A stretch of DNA of 64,000 nucleotides from Kingella negevensis (lineage in GTDB: Bacteria; Pseudomonadota; Gammaproteobacteria; Burkholderiales; Neisseriaceae): contig NZ_CP123448.1 in assembly GCF_030177895.1 (NCBI RefSeq), positions 1 through 64,000 on the forward strand. Reading direction: 5' to 3'. How positions within the stretch are numbered: the first letter of the stretch is position 1; each line of letters opens with the position of its first letter. The position numbers were made by a program, and so were the translations under genes. Shown in pieces: positions 35,329 to 44,398 of this stretch. A model generated the notes under the pieces. The model was not told where the DNA came from. It ran no database searches and saw only the letters and a list, made by a program, of their open reading frames with translations.

Positions 35329-36477
35329 TTACAAAACGCTCACGCCACCACGTGGTTGGCAAACAAACACCTCTTCTTGCAAACCCGTTTTCGCGTGGTA
35401 ATTTTGGACAACGTGTGCTTTCACATCGTCCACCAATTTATGCGGCACAAGCGCAACAATACAGCCACCAAAACCACCGCCCGTCATGCGAACGCCGCCG
35501 CGTGTACCAATCACTTCGCCCACTAATTCCACCAGCAAATCCACGGCTGAGTGCGTGATTTCAAATTCATCGCGCATACCGATGTGGCTTTGCGCCATCA
35601 GTTCGCTCAACGCCGCAATATCGTTGTTTTGCATGGCTTTTGCCGCGTCCAACGTGCGTTGGTTTTCTTGAATGATGTAGCGTGCGCGTTTGGCGGCAAT
35701 CGGATCTAACCCTGTTTTTCCAGCGTCAAATTGCGCTAAATCCACATCGCGCAGGGCTTTCACGCCAAAGTGCGCGGCGGCAGTTTCGCATTGTTCGCGG
35801 CGCGTGTTGTATTCGCTACCCACCAAGCCGCGTTTTACATGACTGTGAATAATCATAATGCTCAAACTTTGCGGAATTTGCACGGCTTGCGTTTTCAGGC
35901 TGCGACAGTCGATTAACACGGCTTTGCCTTTTTCGCCGCGCGCGCTGGTGAGTTGGTCCATGATGCCGCAGTTGCAGCCGACAAAGTGGTTTTCTGCGTA
36001 TTGTCCGAGCAGGGCAATTTCGGTTTCGTCAATCGGGAATTGGAAGACGTGCTGCAAGGCTTTGCCAATGGCAACTTCTAGCGCGGCGGACGAACTCAGC
36101 CCTGCGCCTTGTGGCACGTTGCCGCTCACGGCGATATCCACGCCTTCGGGCAAGGTGTAGCCGTTGCGTTCGGCAAACGCCCAAACAACACCGCGAATGT
36201 AGTTTGCCCATTGTTTGCTTGATGGGGTTTTCAGGCTGCTTTTTGCGGTGCTGAATTCATCGCGTTCGTTGTAATCGGCAGCAAATACGCGCACGGTTTG
36301 TGTGCCGTTTTTGCGTATGGCGACTTGGGTGGCGAAGTCTATCGCGCAAGGGAGGACGAAACCGTCGTTGTAGTCGGTGTGTTCGCCAATCAGGTTTACT
36401 CGCCCTGGTGCGCGGATAATGGATTCAGGTTGGGTTTGGAATTGTTGGAGGAAGATTTCTGAGAGTGGGGATTGCAT
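35329..36477 (-). CDS. galK: Galactokinase
   Basis: GHMP kinase that phosphorylates galactose at C1. Motifs: APGRVNLIGEHTDYNDGFVLP (galactose recognition, about residues 24-44), the ATP loop GNVPQGAGLSSSAALEVA (about 127-144), and the C-terminal GGVRMTGGGFGGCIVALV. Length 382 aa is standard. Its Leloir partner galT is 3.6 kb upstream on the same strand, but a znuD locus between dead IS elements now separates them. Without a clear promoter of its own upstream (36478-36530 holds a DUS palindrome), how galK is transcribed is uncertain. Confidence 0.95.
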   Translation of the reverse strand: MQSPLSEIFLQQFQTQPESIIRAPGRVNLIGEHTDYNDGFVLPCAIDFATQVAIRKNGTQTVRVFAADYNERDEFSTAKSSLKTPSSKQWANYIRGVVWAFAERNGYTLPEGVDIAVSGNVPQGAGLSSSAALEVAIGKALQHVFQFPIDETEIALLGQYAENHFVGCNCGIMDQLTSARGEKGKAVLIDCRSLKTQAVQIPQSLSIMIIHSHVKRGLVGSEYNTRREQCETAAAHFGVKALRDVDLAQFDAGKTGLDPIAAKRARYIIQENQRTLDAAKAMQNNDIAALSELMAQSHIGMRDEFEITHSAVDLLVELVGEVIGTRGGVRMTGGGFGGCIVALVPHKLVDDVKAHVVQNYHAKTGLQEEVFVCQPRGGVSVL

Positions 36478-36529
36478 GGTTTTTCCTTTGTAGAAGTTAC
36501 TTTCAGGCAGCCTGAAAATTTAAACATTT

Positions 36530-37186
36530 AGAATCTGTATTCACAAACAACTATTTGATAAATTTTAATATTTGTGAAATATACCCTAGTTTAACAAAAT
36601 TTTCAGCAGATAAATTCGTCTGCTCAAAATCTTTTGCTAAATGTCGAGACCAACCTAACCATGCAAACGTTCGTTCTACAATCCAACGTTTGGGCAGAAT
36701 ATGCCAAGAAATATCTTGAATTTTCTTTGAAATCTCAACAGTTAAACCCAATTGCTCTGATATATGTCGCTTACGACCTTTGATTTTTTTACCTCCATCA
36801 AAACCTTTATCATGTGCGCTAGAAGCTGTTTTGACACTTTGTGAATCAATAATGGCATAAGTTGGCATTGCTTGTTTTTGATGGATTAAACGTTTTTTTG
36901 AACCAATGCCAAAAGAATTCTATCTCATAAGCCTGATTGATTGGCTCTGCGATAGAAACTCCATACGGTTGAATAAGGTGGAAAATCATTGGGCAGCATA
37001 CGCCATTGGCAACCTGTTTTGGTGATGTACAAAACGGCATTCACTAATTGACGTTTATCCCATTTGTAGTGGCGTAGCTGGTTAAAATGTGGCTCAGCAT
37101 CGCTTGCCATTGGGCATCTGTTAAGTCTGTTGGGTAGGATTTTCTAGTCATAAGGATATTTTATCATTTTTGTGAATACAGGTTCT
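36530..37186 (-). mobile_element. IS5-family insertion sequence relic
   Basis: Terminal inverted repeats AGAATCTGTATTCACAAAC (36530-36548) and AGAACCTGTATTCACAAAA (inverse of 37168-37186). Inside, minus-strand fragments in different frames make a decayed IS5-type transposase: MTRKSYPTDLTDAQWQAM, then HYKWDKRQLVNAVLYITKTG and GCQWRMLPNDFPPYSTVWSFY, then IIDSQSVKTASSAHDKGFDG, and the C-terminal KRWIVERTFAWLGWSRHLAKDF with the final DDE glutamate. Frameshifts and an internal deletion make it inactive. It lies between galK and the znuD promoter. Confidence 0.85.
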
Positions 37187-37219
37187 TATGATTGCCTGAA
37201 CGTATGCTTGACGATTGTT

Positions 37220-37238
37220 AATGATATACTGTAACATT
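37220..37238 (+). promoter_or_regulatory. Predicted Zur operator upstream of znuD
   Basis: AATGATATACTGTAACATT is an imperfect inverted repeat that matches the Zur-box form AATGTTATA-N-TATAACATT in all but two positions. It is 35 bases before the znuD start codon. A possible promoter is TTGACG (37208-37213), 18 bases, then TAACAT within the box, so Zur binding would block it. Zur control of znuD is established in meningococci. Confidence 0.65.
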
Positions 37239-37272
37239 TTTACTTTCTTGAGCCTAAATTTGCACATTAAAT

Positions 37273-39585
37273 ATGAATTATATTAAAAATCAAAATCTTG
37301 CTTCTATTTTCTTTTTGATGTTCATCAGTCAATATGGTTATGCCGATGACATCAGCGAACAAGCCTTACCCACCGTAACCGTCAAACAAAAACGCCTGAC
37401 ACGCAGCGACAACCTGCTCAAAGGGCGCAAAACCAGCGACCACGTTATCAAAGGCGAACAATTCCGTTCGCGCGGCAGTACCATCGGCGAAGCCCTCAAC
37501 CAGGAATTGGGCATTCACGCCAATTCGTTTGGGGCTGGAGCGAGTGCGCCGATTATTCGCGGTCAGGAAGGTAAACGCATTCGCGTGTTGCACAATCACG
37601 CCGAAACAGGCGATATGTCCAATATGTCGCCCGACCACGCCGTAATGGTAGACAGCATCTTGGCGAAACAGATTGAAGTACTGCGCGGTACGCCAACCTT
37701 GCTGTACAGCTCGGGCAATTCGGCAGGTGTGGTTAATGTCATTGACAACAAAATCCCAACCAAACTGCCTGAAAAAGGTTATGAAGGCGAAGTCGGTGCG
37801 CGTGTCAGCAGTGCGAATTTGGAAAAACTCACGGCAGGCGGCATCACTTTTGGTTTGGGCAAGAATTTTGCCGTCCACGCCGAAGGCATGTATCAAAAAG
37901 CAGATAATTACCGTGTGCCGTATTTTTCCTATGGCGGTCAAACACATAAGCGCGTGCCAGATACTTGGGCAAAATCACGCAACGGCAGTTTGGGCTTTTC
38001 GTGGTTGGGCGAACGCGGTTACTTGGGCACAGCGTATTCCGAACGCCAAGACCGCTATGGGCTGCCTGCACACACCCACAAATACGACAATTACAGCATA
38101 GACATTTTGTGGGAAAGTCGCCGCATCATGAAACGCTATTTGCGTTATTATCCGTTTTTGGCAGACGAATCGGATATTGATTTTGAAAATCCGGGTTTAT
38201 CGCTGAATCACACGCATATTCCAGGTGAATCACACGCCGATGAAGCGCACGACCACACACACGGCAGAGCGTGGATTGACCTGAAAAGCAAACGCTACGA
38301 CTTGCGCGGCGAATTGAAACAGCCGTTCAAAGGCTTTGATTTACTGCGAACCAGCATCAGCTACACCGATTACCGCCACGATGAAAAAGACGGCAAAACA
38401 ACGGAAAATTTCTTTAAAAACAAAGGGTATAATGCACGTTTGGAGTTTGTTCACAAACCAATTGGCAACTGGCAAGGCATGTTTGGTGTGCAGCACAATA
38501 CGCAGAAAAGCAGCGCGTTTTCGCCTGCTTCACAAGTTGCTCCCAAAGGCGCACAGCAATTGTTACACGACAACCGCAGCACACAGACCGCCTTATTTGG
38601 CATTGAACAATATCAAGGCGACAAACACGGTTTTGAAGTGGGTTTCCGCGCAGAAAAACAAAAAATTGCTATTGATTATGATATTGATTTAATTAAGGAA
38701 AATAATTCATTTAATTTCCCCTTGCCCAATCTGAATCCGCACAAAGAGAAAGCGTATTCGTTTGCTGCCAGCTACAATTGGTATTTTGCGCCCAAACATC
38801 AGCTCAGTATCACAGCTTCGCATTTGGAGCGCATTCCCAATTCGCAGGAACTGTACGCGCACGGCAAACACATCGCCACCAATTCTTTTGAAGTGGGCAA
38901 CAAAGATTTGACCAAAGAGCGTTCCAATAATTTTGAAATCGGCGTGAAATATTCAGGCAGCAAGTGGGATTACAACGTCAATGCCTATTACAACCGTTTC
39001 AGCAACTACATTTACCTGCTGACTATGAATGACGGTCGAGGCCCCAAATCATTGGACGAAGAGTTTCCATTACAAGTAAACCGTTATTATCAGGCAGGAG
39101 CGCGTTTTTACGGCTTGGAGGCGGCTGTGGGTTACCGTTTCAATCCCAAATACAAATTAACCGTATTCGGCGATTATGTGAACGGCAAATTGGTCAATAT
39201 TCCCAAAACAGGCGCGGAATACGATTGGTGGGACGAAGTCGTAACCAAATGGCGCGAACACCCAGACCGTCCGACACCACGTTTGCCGCCTTTGCGTTTG
39301 GGTATGCGTTTGGACATGAATTTCAACGACAAATGGCAAGCTTCGCTGGATTTCCACCGCATGTTCTCACAAAACAAAACCAGTTATCTGGAACAACCTA
39401 CCAAAGGGCATAATATGTTGAATGCCGATTTGTCTTATCAAAACAAATACAAAGGTCTAGACTACAAAATTTACGGCAAAGCGGACAATCTGCTCAATGC
39501 AAAAGTGTACCGCCACGCCACGTTCCTGCCCTACATTCCGCAAACAGGACGAAACTTCACCGCAGGCGTGAATATCCGTTTCTGA
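37273..39585 (+). CDS. znuD: TonB-dependent zinc receptor ZnuD
   Basis: Outer-membrane receptor that takes up zinc under limitation. Signal peptide to about residue 24, then a plug domain with LPTVTVKQKR (TonB-box region), RGQEGKRIRVLHNHAETGDMSNMSPDHAVMVDS and the 22-stranded barrel ending in FTAGVNIRF, a proper outer-membrane C-terminus. A His-rich loop (HTHIPGESHADEAHDHTHG, about residues 312-332) is the zinc-capture loop typical of ZnuD. 770 aa. The coding region contains no complete GCAGCCTGAA, which is notable for a gene this long here but not unique. Flanked by IS relics on both sides. Confidence 0.92.
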   Translation: MNYIKNQNLASIFFLMFISQYGYADDISEQALPTVTVKQKRLTRSDNLLKGRKTSDHVIKGEQFRSRGSTIGEALNQELGIHANSFGAGASAPIIRGQEGKRIRVLHNHAETGDMSNMSPDHAVMVDSILAKQIEVLRGTPTLLYSSGNSAGVVNVIDNKIPTKLPEKGYEGEVGARVSSANLEKLTAGGITFGLGKNFAVHAEGMYQKADNYRVPYFSYGGQTHKRVPDTWAKSRNGSLGFSWLGERGYLGTAYSERQDRYGLPAHTHKYDNYSIDILWESRRIMKRYLRYYPFLADESDIDFENPGLSLNHTHIPGESHADEAHDHTHGRAWIDLKSKRYDLRGELKQPFKGFDLLRTSISYTDYRHDEKDGKTTENFFKNKGYNARLEFVHKPIGNWQGMFGVQHNTQKSSAFSPASQVAPKGAQQLLHDNRSTQTALFGIEQYQGDKHGFEVGFRAEKQKIAIDYDIDLIKENNSFNFPLPNLNPHKEKAYSFAASYNWYFAPKHQLSITASHLERIPNSQELYAHGKHIATNSFEVGNKDLTKERSNNFEIGVKYSGSKWDYNVNAYYNRFSNYIYLLTMNDGRGPKSLDEEFPLQVNRYYQAGARFYGLEAAVGYRFNPKYKLTVFGDYVNGKLVNIPKTGAEYDWWDEVVTKWREHPDRPTPRLPPLRLGMRLDMNFNDKWQASLDFHRMFSQNKTSYLEQPTKGHNMLNADLSYQNKYKGLDYKIYGKADNLLNAKVYRHATFLPYIPQTGRNFTAGVNIRF

Positions 39586-39592
39586 ACGAACA

Positions 39593-39631
39593 GGCAGCCT
39601 GAAAACGGATTTTCCCGACTTTCAGGCTGCC
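39593..39631 (+). terminator. DUS-pair hairpin after znuD
   Basis: GGCAGCCTGAAAA ... TTTCAGGCTGCC around a 14-base loop. It lies 8 bases after the znuD stop. Confidence 0.6.
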
Positions 39632-39680
39632 TGAAACCGCTGTTATGAATATCAAATCATTGAAATCATTTTTAAAAAAG

Positions 39681-39973
39681 AGGCTGTCCTAGATAACTAG
39701 GATAAACTCGATTTTACTAATTGTTTTAAAAATGGAACAAGAACTTTTATCTCACTGTTGTTAAAACGCCATTCGCACGCCTTTAAATACAGCTCAAAAT
39801 GCTTTTTGGGAATGCCGTTAAACTTGCGTAAATGGCGTTTTGCTTGATTCCAAAAGTTCTCAATTCCGTTGATATGGTTTTGTCGTTCAGCAAAATGTGT
39901 GCTGTGATTGATACGAAAACGAAGTTTCAGCGAAGCTAAAATGGCTTTGTCGCTCACATCTAATACATCATAA
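39681..39973 (-). mobile_element. IS1016-type (IS1595 family) transposase relic, C-terminal half
   Basis: The minus strand reads YDVLDVSDKAILAS, then FRINHSTHFAERQNHINGIE and NFWNQAKRHLRKFNGIPKKH, ending LKQLVKSSLS. This is the C-terminal third of the neisserial IS1016 transposase. The first two thirds and the right IS end are missing; the break coincides with a DUS hairpin at 39972. The left end carries the IS terminus GGCTGTCCTAGATAACTAGG. A second, smaller relic with the same terminus is at 62629-62819. Confidence 0.8.
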
Positions 39974-40002
39974 GCAGCCTGAAAAGTTTCAGGCTGCTTT
40001 TT
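39972..40002. terminator. DUS-pair hairpin with T-run
   Basis: AAGCAGCCTGAAAA-G-TTTCAGGCTGCTT followed by TTTT. Lies at the broken edge of the IS1016 relic. Confidence 0.6.
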
Positions 40003-40018
40003 TCATGCACAACAGAAC

Positions 40019-40049
40019 TGGAACGTCGGCGAGCCGCTGACGTTCCATG
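40019..40049. repeat. Short AATGGAGCG-type palindrome (arms only)
   Basis: TGGAACGTCGGC-GAGC-CGCTGACGTTCCA, preceded by DUS and ATGCACAACAGAAC. It is the minimal form of the elements at 13605 and 31805, lacking the AT-rich centre. Confidence 0.65.
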
Positions 40050-40080
40050 TTGCACCAAAATTTATTATTTTCAGGCTGCT

Positions 40081-41115
40081 TTACTTCTGTTTGTAATGCG
40101 TCAGCGACAAAGCCGCCAACCGTTCCGCCGCTTGTTCTGCCGTTAAATCACGCTGCGATTCAGCAAGCATTTCATAACCAACCATAAATTTCCGTACAGT
40201 CGCGGAACGCAAAAGCGGCGGATAAAAATGCGCGTGCAGCGTCCATTCTGGGTGGTCTTGCTCGTCAAACGGAGCACCGTGCCAGCCCATGGAATACGGG
40301 AAACTGGTCTCAAATAAATTGTCGTAGCGCGTGGTGAGTTGTTTCAGCGCAAGGGCTAAATCGCTGCGTTGCGTGTCGGTTAAATCGGTGATGCGTTGCG
40401 CAGCGAATTTGGGCAGCAGCAGCGTTTCAAACGGCCAAGCCGCCCAATACGGCACAACCGCCAGCCAATGTTCAGTTTCCACAACAATCCGCTCGCGGCG
40501 GCGCAATTCTTCGTTCACATAATCGGCAAGCAAGGGGCGATGGTGTTGCGCGAAATAGTTTTGCTGCGCTTTGTGCGCTTTGCTCGGCAAGTCAGGCAGG
40601 AAGTTGCTCGCCCAGATTTGCCCGTGTGGGTGTGGATTGGAACAGCCCATCACAGAGCCTTTGTTTTCAAAGATTTGCACCCATTGATAGGTTTTGCCCA
40701 GTTCTGCGGCTTGCGCTTGCCACACGCGAATCACGGCTTCAATTTCAGACTGCGAGAGTTCAGGCAGCGTTTTGCTGTGGTCGGGCGAAAAGCAAATCAC
40801 GCGGCTCACGCCTTGCACGTTTTCACTTTGGAACAGGGGATTGCTGAGGTCGGAAAATTTTGGGGTGTCGTGCAGCAGCGCAGAAAAATCATTTGTGAAA
40901 ACATAGGGTTCTGTGTAATCGGGGTTTGGCTCACCGTTAATGCGTGGGTTGCGTGGGCAAAGGTAACAATTTGGGTCGTGCTGCGGTTTTTGCTCGGTTT
41001 CGTTTTTTTCTTGCTGACCTTGCCATGGGCGTTTGGCGCGATGTGGGGAAACTAAAATCCATTGGTCTGACAAGGGGTTATAGCGGCGGTGGGGGTGGTC
41101 TGTAGGGTTAAACAT
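40081..41115 (-). CDS. galT: Galactose-1-phosphate uridylyltransferase
   Basis: HIT-superfamily enzyme exchanging UDP between glucose-1-P and galactose-1-P. The active site [10 protein letters not shown] has H162 and the nucleophilic H164. A zinc pair C50/C53 (NCYLCPRN) and the C-terminal ligand region [14 protein letters not shown] are present. 344 aa. It is divergent from the mgl operon across 325 bases, and codirectional with galK. No galE or galM is in the window. Confidence 0.95.
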   Translation of the reverse strand: MFNPTDHPHRRYNPLSDQWILVSPHRAKRPWQGQQEKNETEQKPQHDPNCYLCPRNPRINGEPNPDYTEPYVFTNDFSALLHDTPKFSDLSNPLFQSENVQGVSRVICFSPDHSKTLPELSQSEIEAVIRVWQAQAAELGKTYQWVQIFENKGSVMGCSNPHPHGQIWASNFLPDLPSKAHKAQQNYFAQHHRPLLADYVNEELRRRERIVVETEHWLAVVPYWAAWPFETLLLPKFAAQRITDLTDTQRSDLALALKQLTTRYDNLFETSFPYSMGWHGAPFDEQDHPEWTLHAHFYPPLLRSATVRKFMVGYEMLAESQRDLTAEQAAERLAALSLTHYKQK

Positions 41116-41440
41116 GGCTTTTCCTTTCTATTATTGTGTAATAATGTGAAACTATTTTATGCTTTTCAGGCTGCATTTAACAGAAAAATTATACCTTTCT
41201 TTACTTTTATCTTTCTTAATTTAACGCAATTATTCGCTGTATTGTTGTGATTTGCCAACAGGTTGAGTGTAAAAAATGCTCATTTATTTCTTATTTTTAT
41301 TCAAATAAACAATTATTTATTTTTCAGGCTGTCTAAAAGGAATTTACAATTCTTTAAAATTGTTTCAAACTTTGCCTGTATTGTAGTCTAATGTAGTTTT
41401 AAACGGTGGTTTTCAATCAATGATTTTGGGGGACTCTCTC
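41116..41440. promoter_or_regulatory. Divergent galT / mglB control region
   Basis: A 325-base AT-rich region between galT (minus) and mglB (plus) with DUS copies at about 41164 and 41321. It contains an inverted repeat ACAATT-CTTTA-AAATTGT (41347-41364), a possible operator for galactose-responsive control. TTGCCT (about 41377) is a possible -35 for mglB without a matching -10. I see no match to the E. coli GalR/GalS operator and no local regulator gene. Confidence 0.4.
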
Positions 41441-42502
41441 ATGAAGTTTCAAAAAACAATTTTGGTTTCTGCAATGGCGGCAGTGTTGGGTTTAGCGGCG
41501 TGTGGTGGTGAAAAAGCGGCAACACCAGCCACACCAACGTCAGGCGCAAGCGGTGCGGTGGCTGCTCCTGCTGGCGACCCTGTGAAAGTGGGCGTAACCA
41601 TTTATAAATACGATGACAATTTCATGTCGCTCATGCGTAAGGCGTTGGAAAACGAAGCAGCCACGCAAAAAACAGCCGAACTGCTGCTCAATGATTCGCA
41701 AAACAGCCAATCCACACAAAACGACCAAGTGGATATTTTGATTTCCAAAGGCGTGAAAGTGTTGGCGATTAATTTGGTGGACCCTTCAGCCGCGCCAACG
41801 ATTATCAGCAAAGCGCAAGCAGCGAATATCCCTGTGATTTTCTTCAACAAAGATCCTGGCGACGCGGCTTTGAAAACGTATGACAAAGCCTATTTCATCG
41901 GCACGAATCCGCAACAATCGGGCGAAATTCAAGGGCAACTGATTGGCACGGCATGGAAAGCGCACCCAGAATGGGACTTGAACAAAGACGGCGTGATTGA
42001 TTATGTGTTGCTCAAAGGCGAACCAGGACACCCAGATGCAGAAGCGCGTACCAAATTTGTAGCGGAAAAACTGCAAGCAGACGGTTTCAAATTGAAACAA
42101 CTGCAATTAGATACAGGTATGTGGGACGCAGCCAAAGCCAAAGACATTGTGCAAGCATGGCTTGCTGGACCAACTGGCAAGCAAATTGAAGTGGTGATTT
42201 CCAACAACGATGCCATGGCAATGGGCGCGGTGGAAGCAATGAAAGCGCAAGGCAAAGTGTTGCCAACATTTGGCGTGGACGCGCTGCCTGAAGCCTTGCA
42301 AATGGTAAAAGCAGACACGTTGGCAGGCACAGTTTTGAATGACGGCGACAACCAAGCCAAAGCGATTTACGCGCTGGCGGTGGATTTGGGCAACGGCAAA
42401 GACCCAAAACAAAACGCTGCTTTGAAACTGGAAGCCAACAATAATATCCGCATTCCTTATGTGGGTGTAGACAAAAATAATCTCAGTCAGTTCTTGAAAT
42501 AA
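41441..42502 (+). CDS. mglB: D-galactose/D-glucose-binding lipoprotein MglB
   Basis: Solute-binding component of the Mgl galactose ABC importer. Start at ATG 41441 after a GGGGGA ribosome site. Signal with lipobox VLGLAAC (lipidated C21), so unlike E. coli MglB it is membrane-tethered. The mature part follows E. coli MglB closely: [45 protein letters not shown], the calcium loop [23 protein letters not shown] and [13 protein letters not shown]. The identity is therefore firm. First gene of mglBAC; 259 bases with repeats separate it from mglA. Confidence 0.95.
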   Translation: MKFQKTILVSAMAAVLGLAACGGEKAATPATPTSGASGAVAAPAGDPVKVGVTIYKYDDNFMSLMRKALENEAATQKTAELLLNDSQNSQSTQNDQVDILISKGVKVLAINLVDPSAAPTIISKAQAANIPVIFFNKDPGDAALKTYDKAYFIGTNPQQSGEIQGQLIGTAWKAHPEWDLNKDGVIDYVLLKGEPGHPDAEARTKFVAEKLQADGFKLKQLQLDTGMWDAAKAKDIVQAWLAGPTGKQIEVVISNNDAMAMGAVEAMKAQGKVLPTFGVDALPEALQMVKADTLAGTVLNDGDNQAKAIYALAVDLGNGKDPKQNAALKLEANNNIRIPYVGVDKNNLSQFLK

Positions 42503-42761
42503 CAAAGGTTTTTCAGGCTGCGTGTGTGTTTTATCGCAGCTTGAAAAATAGTTCTCCGTAGGTCGGTTCTCCGAGCCGACAAAACCTGTTAATGCAGCCT
42601 GAAACCGTTACATTTCACTCACCTAAAGCGTGGGTATGGCGGCGCAACGCCATGTTCAACTGCCAAAATGAACGAAATGTGATTGCAGCCTGAAAAATGT
42701 CGGCTTGGAAAACTGACCTACGACCGTTTCGCAAAAGTTTTAATAACAAGGAAACGCAGAG
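42503..42761. other. mglB-mglA intergenic region with palindromic repeats
   Basis: Holds GTAGGTCGGTTCTCCGAGCC-GAC (42558-42580) and its partner TGTCGGCTTGGAAAACTGAC-CTAC (42699-42722), the two ends of one GTAGG-type element, with DUS copies at about 42510, 42595 and 42684. No gene. The mglA ribosome site AAGGAAACG is at its right edge. Confidence 0.6.
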
Positions 42762-44276
42762 ATGACACAAAACGCAAATCATGAACAAACCATCTTGCTG
42801 ACCATGACAGACGTTCACAAATCCTTCCCTGGTGTAAAAGCCTTGGACGGCGTGAACTTAAGCGTGAAATCCCATTCCGTTCACGCGCTAATGGGTGAAA
42901 ACGGCGCAGGCAAATCCACCTTGCTCAAATGCCTGTTTGGGATTTACACCAAAGATTCAGGCAGCATTCAATTTCTCGGCAATGAAGTGAATTTTCACAA
43001 CGCCAAAGAAGCCTTGGAAAACGGTATTTCCATGGTTCATCAAGAACTTAATCTCGTGAAGCAACTCAATGTAATGGACAATTTGTGGCTCGGGCGTTAT
43101 CCCAAAAAAGGCTTATTTGTCGATGACAAAAAAATGTATGCCGACACCAAAGCCATTTTTGACGAGCTAGACATTCACATCGACCCACGCGAAAAAGTCG
43201 CCAAATTATCCGTTTCCGATATGCAGATGATTGAAATCGCCAAAGCGTTTTCTTACAACGCGAAAATCGTGATTATGGACGAGCCGACTTCATCGCTGTC
43301 TGAAAAAGAAGTGGCGCACCTGTTCAAAATCATCGACAAGCTAAAACAACGCGGCTGCGGCATTATTTACATTTCGCACAAAATGGAAGAAATCTTCAAG
43401 CTCTGCGATGAAATCACGATTTTGCGCGACGGCAAATGGATTGACACGCTGGACATTGCCAAAACGAATATGGACGAATTGGTGGCGAAAATGGTGGGGC
43501 GCAGCCTAACGCAGCGTTTCCCAGAAAAAGACAACGTGCCAAGCGAAGTTGTTTTGCAAGTGAATAATTTAACCGCGAAAAATCAACCATCTATCCAAGA
43601 TGTGAGCTTTGAATTACGCAAAGGCGAAGTGTTGGGCATTGGTGGTTTGGTGGGCGCAAAACGCACGGATATTGTGGAAACGCTGTTTGGTATTCGCGAA
43701 ATGGCAAGCGGCGAAGTGTTGTTGCACGGCAAGCCTGTGAACAATCATTCGCCTGTGGCAGCGATTAAAAACGGCTTTGCGTTGGTAACGGAAGAGCGGC
43801 GCAGCACGGGCATTTTTGGCGGTTTGGACATCAGTTTTAACTCGTTGATTTCCAATATGCGCGGCTATGAAAAAGGCTTGTTTTTGAGCGACAAGAAGAT
43901 GAAAGGCGATACTCAGTGGGTGATTGATTCCATGCACGTGAAAACACCTACGCAGAAAACGCGCATTGGTTCGCTGTCGGGTGGTAATCAGCAGAAAGTG
44001 ATTTTGGGGCGTTGGCTTTTAACGCAGCCTGAAATTTTGATGTTGGATGAACCGACTCGCGGCATTGATATTGGTGCGAAATTTGAGATTTACCAACTGA
44101 TTATTGAGTTGGCAAAACGGGATAAGGCGGTGATTGTGATTTCTTCGGAAATGCCTGAATTACTGGGGATTACTGACCGTATTTTGGTGATGAGTGCGGG
44201 GCGTGTGGCTGGGATTGTGGAAACGGCGAAAACGTCTCAGGAAGAAATTTTGCAGTTGTCGGCTAAGTATTTGTAA
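42762..44276 (+). CDS. mglA: Galactose ABC importer ATP-binding protein MglA
   Basis: Tandem ABC ATPase of the sugar CUT2 class, 504 residues. N-terminal cassette: Walker [10 protein letters not shown] (about 47-55), signature [15 protein letters not shown], Walker [11 protein letters not shown]-terminal cassette: degenerate Walker [11 protein letters not shown], signature [15 protein letters not shown], and [14 protein letters not shown]. One degenerate site is typical of the family. It powers MglC with substrate from MglB. An internal DUS encodes QPEI. AAGGAAAC ribosome site. Confidence 0.95.
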   Translation: MTQNANHEQTILLTMTDVHKSFPGVKALDGVNLSVKSHSVHALMGENGAGKSTLLKCLFGIYTKDSGSIQFLGNEVNFHNAKEALENGISMVHQELNLVKQLNVMDNLWLGRYPKKGLFVDDKKMYADTKAIFDELDIHIDPREKVAKLSVSDMQMIEIAKAFSYNAKIVIMDEPTSSLSEKEVAHLFKIIDKLKQRGCGIIYISHKMEEIFKLCDEITILRDGKWIDTLDIAKTNMDELVAKMVGRSLTQRFPEKDNVPSEVVLQVNNLTAKNQPSIQDVSFELRKGEVLGIGGLVGAKRTDIVETLFGIREMASGEVLLHGKPVNNHSPVAAIKNGFALVTEERRSTGIFGGLDISFNSLISNMRGYEKGLFLSDKKMKGDTQWVIDSMHVKTPTQKTRIGSLSGGNQQKVILGRWLLTQPEILMLDEPTRGIDIGAKFEIYQLIIELAKRDKAVIVISSEMPELLGITDRILVMSAGRVAGIVETAKTSQEEILQLSAKYL

Positions 44277-44293
44277 ACGCAGCCTGAAAAATC

Positions 44294-44364
44294 GTAGGTC
44301 GAATTCTTGAATCCGACAATTTTCCGAGATTTAGCGGTTGTCAGATGCGAGTATCCGATCTACG
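44294..44364. repeat. GTAGG...CTACG palindromic repeat (copy 2)
   Basis: GTAGGTCGAATTCTTGAATC-CGACAATTTTCCGAG ... GTATCCGATCTACG. About 70 bp, closely similar to 5306-5374, flanked by DUS on both sides. It fills the mglA-mglC gap. Confidence 0.75.
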
Positions 44365-44398
44365 GCAGCCTGAAAACCAACAAAAAGAGATGAAAAAA

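Noticed and set aside
36551-36868. Separate small gene at 36551-36868
   Set aside because: It is the C-terminal piece of the frameshifted IS5-type transposase lying between the two inverted repeats.
39697-39957. 86-residue stand-alone protein
   Set aside because: Matches only the C-terminal third of an IS1016-type transposase and is contiguous with that element's terminus.
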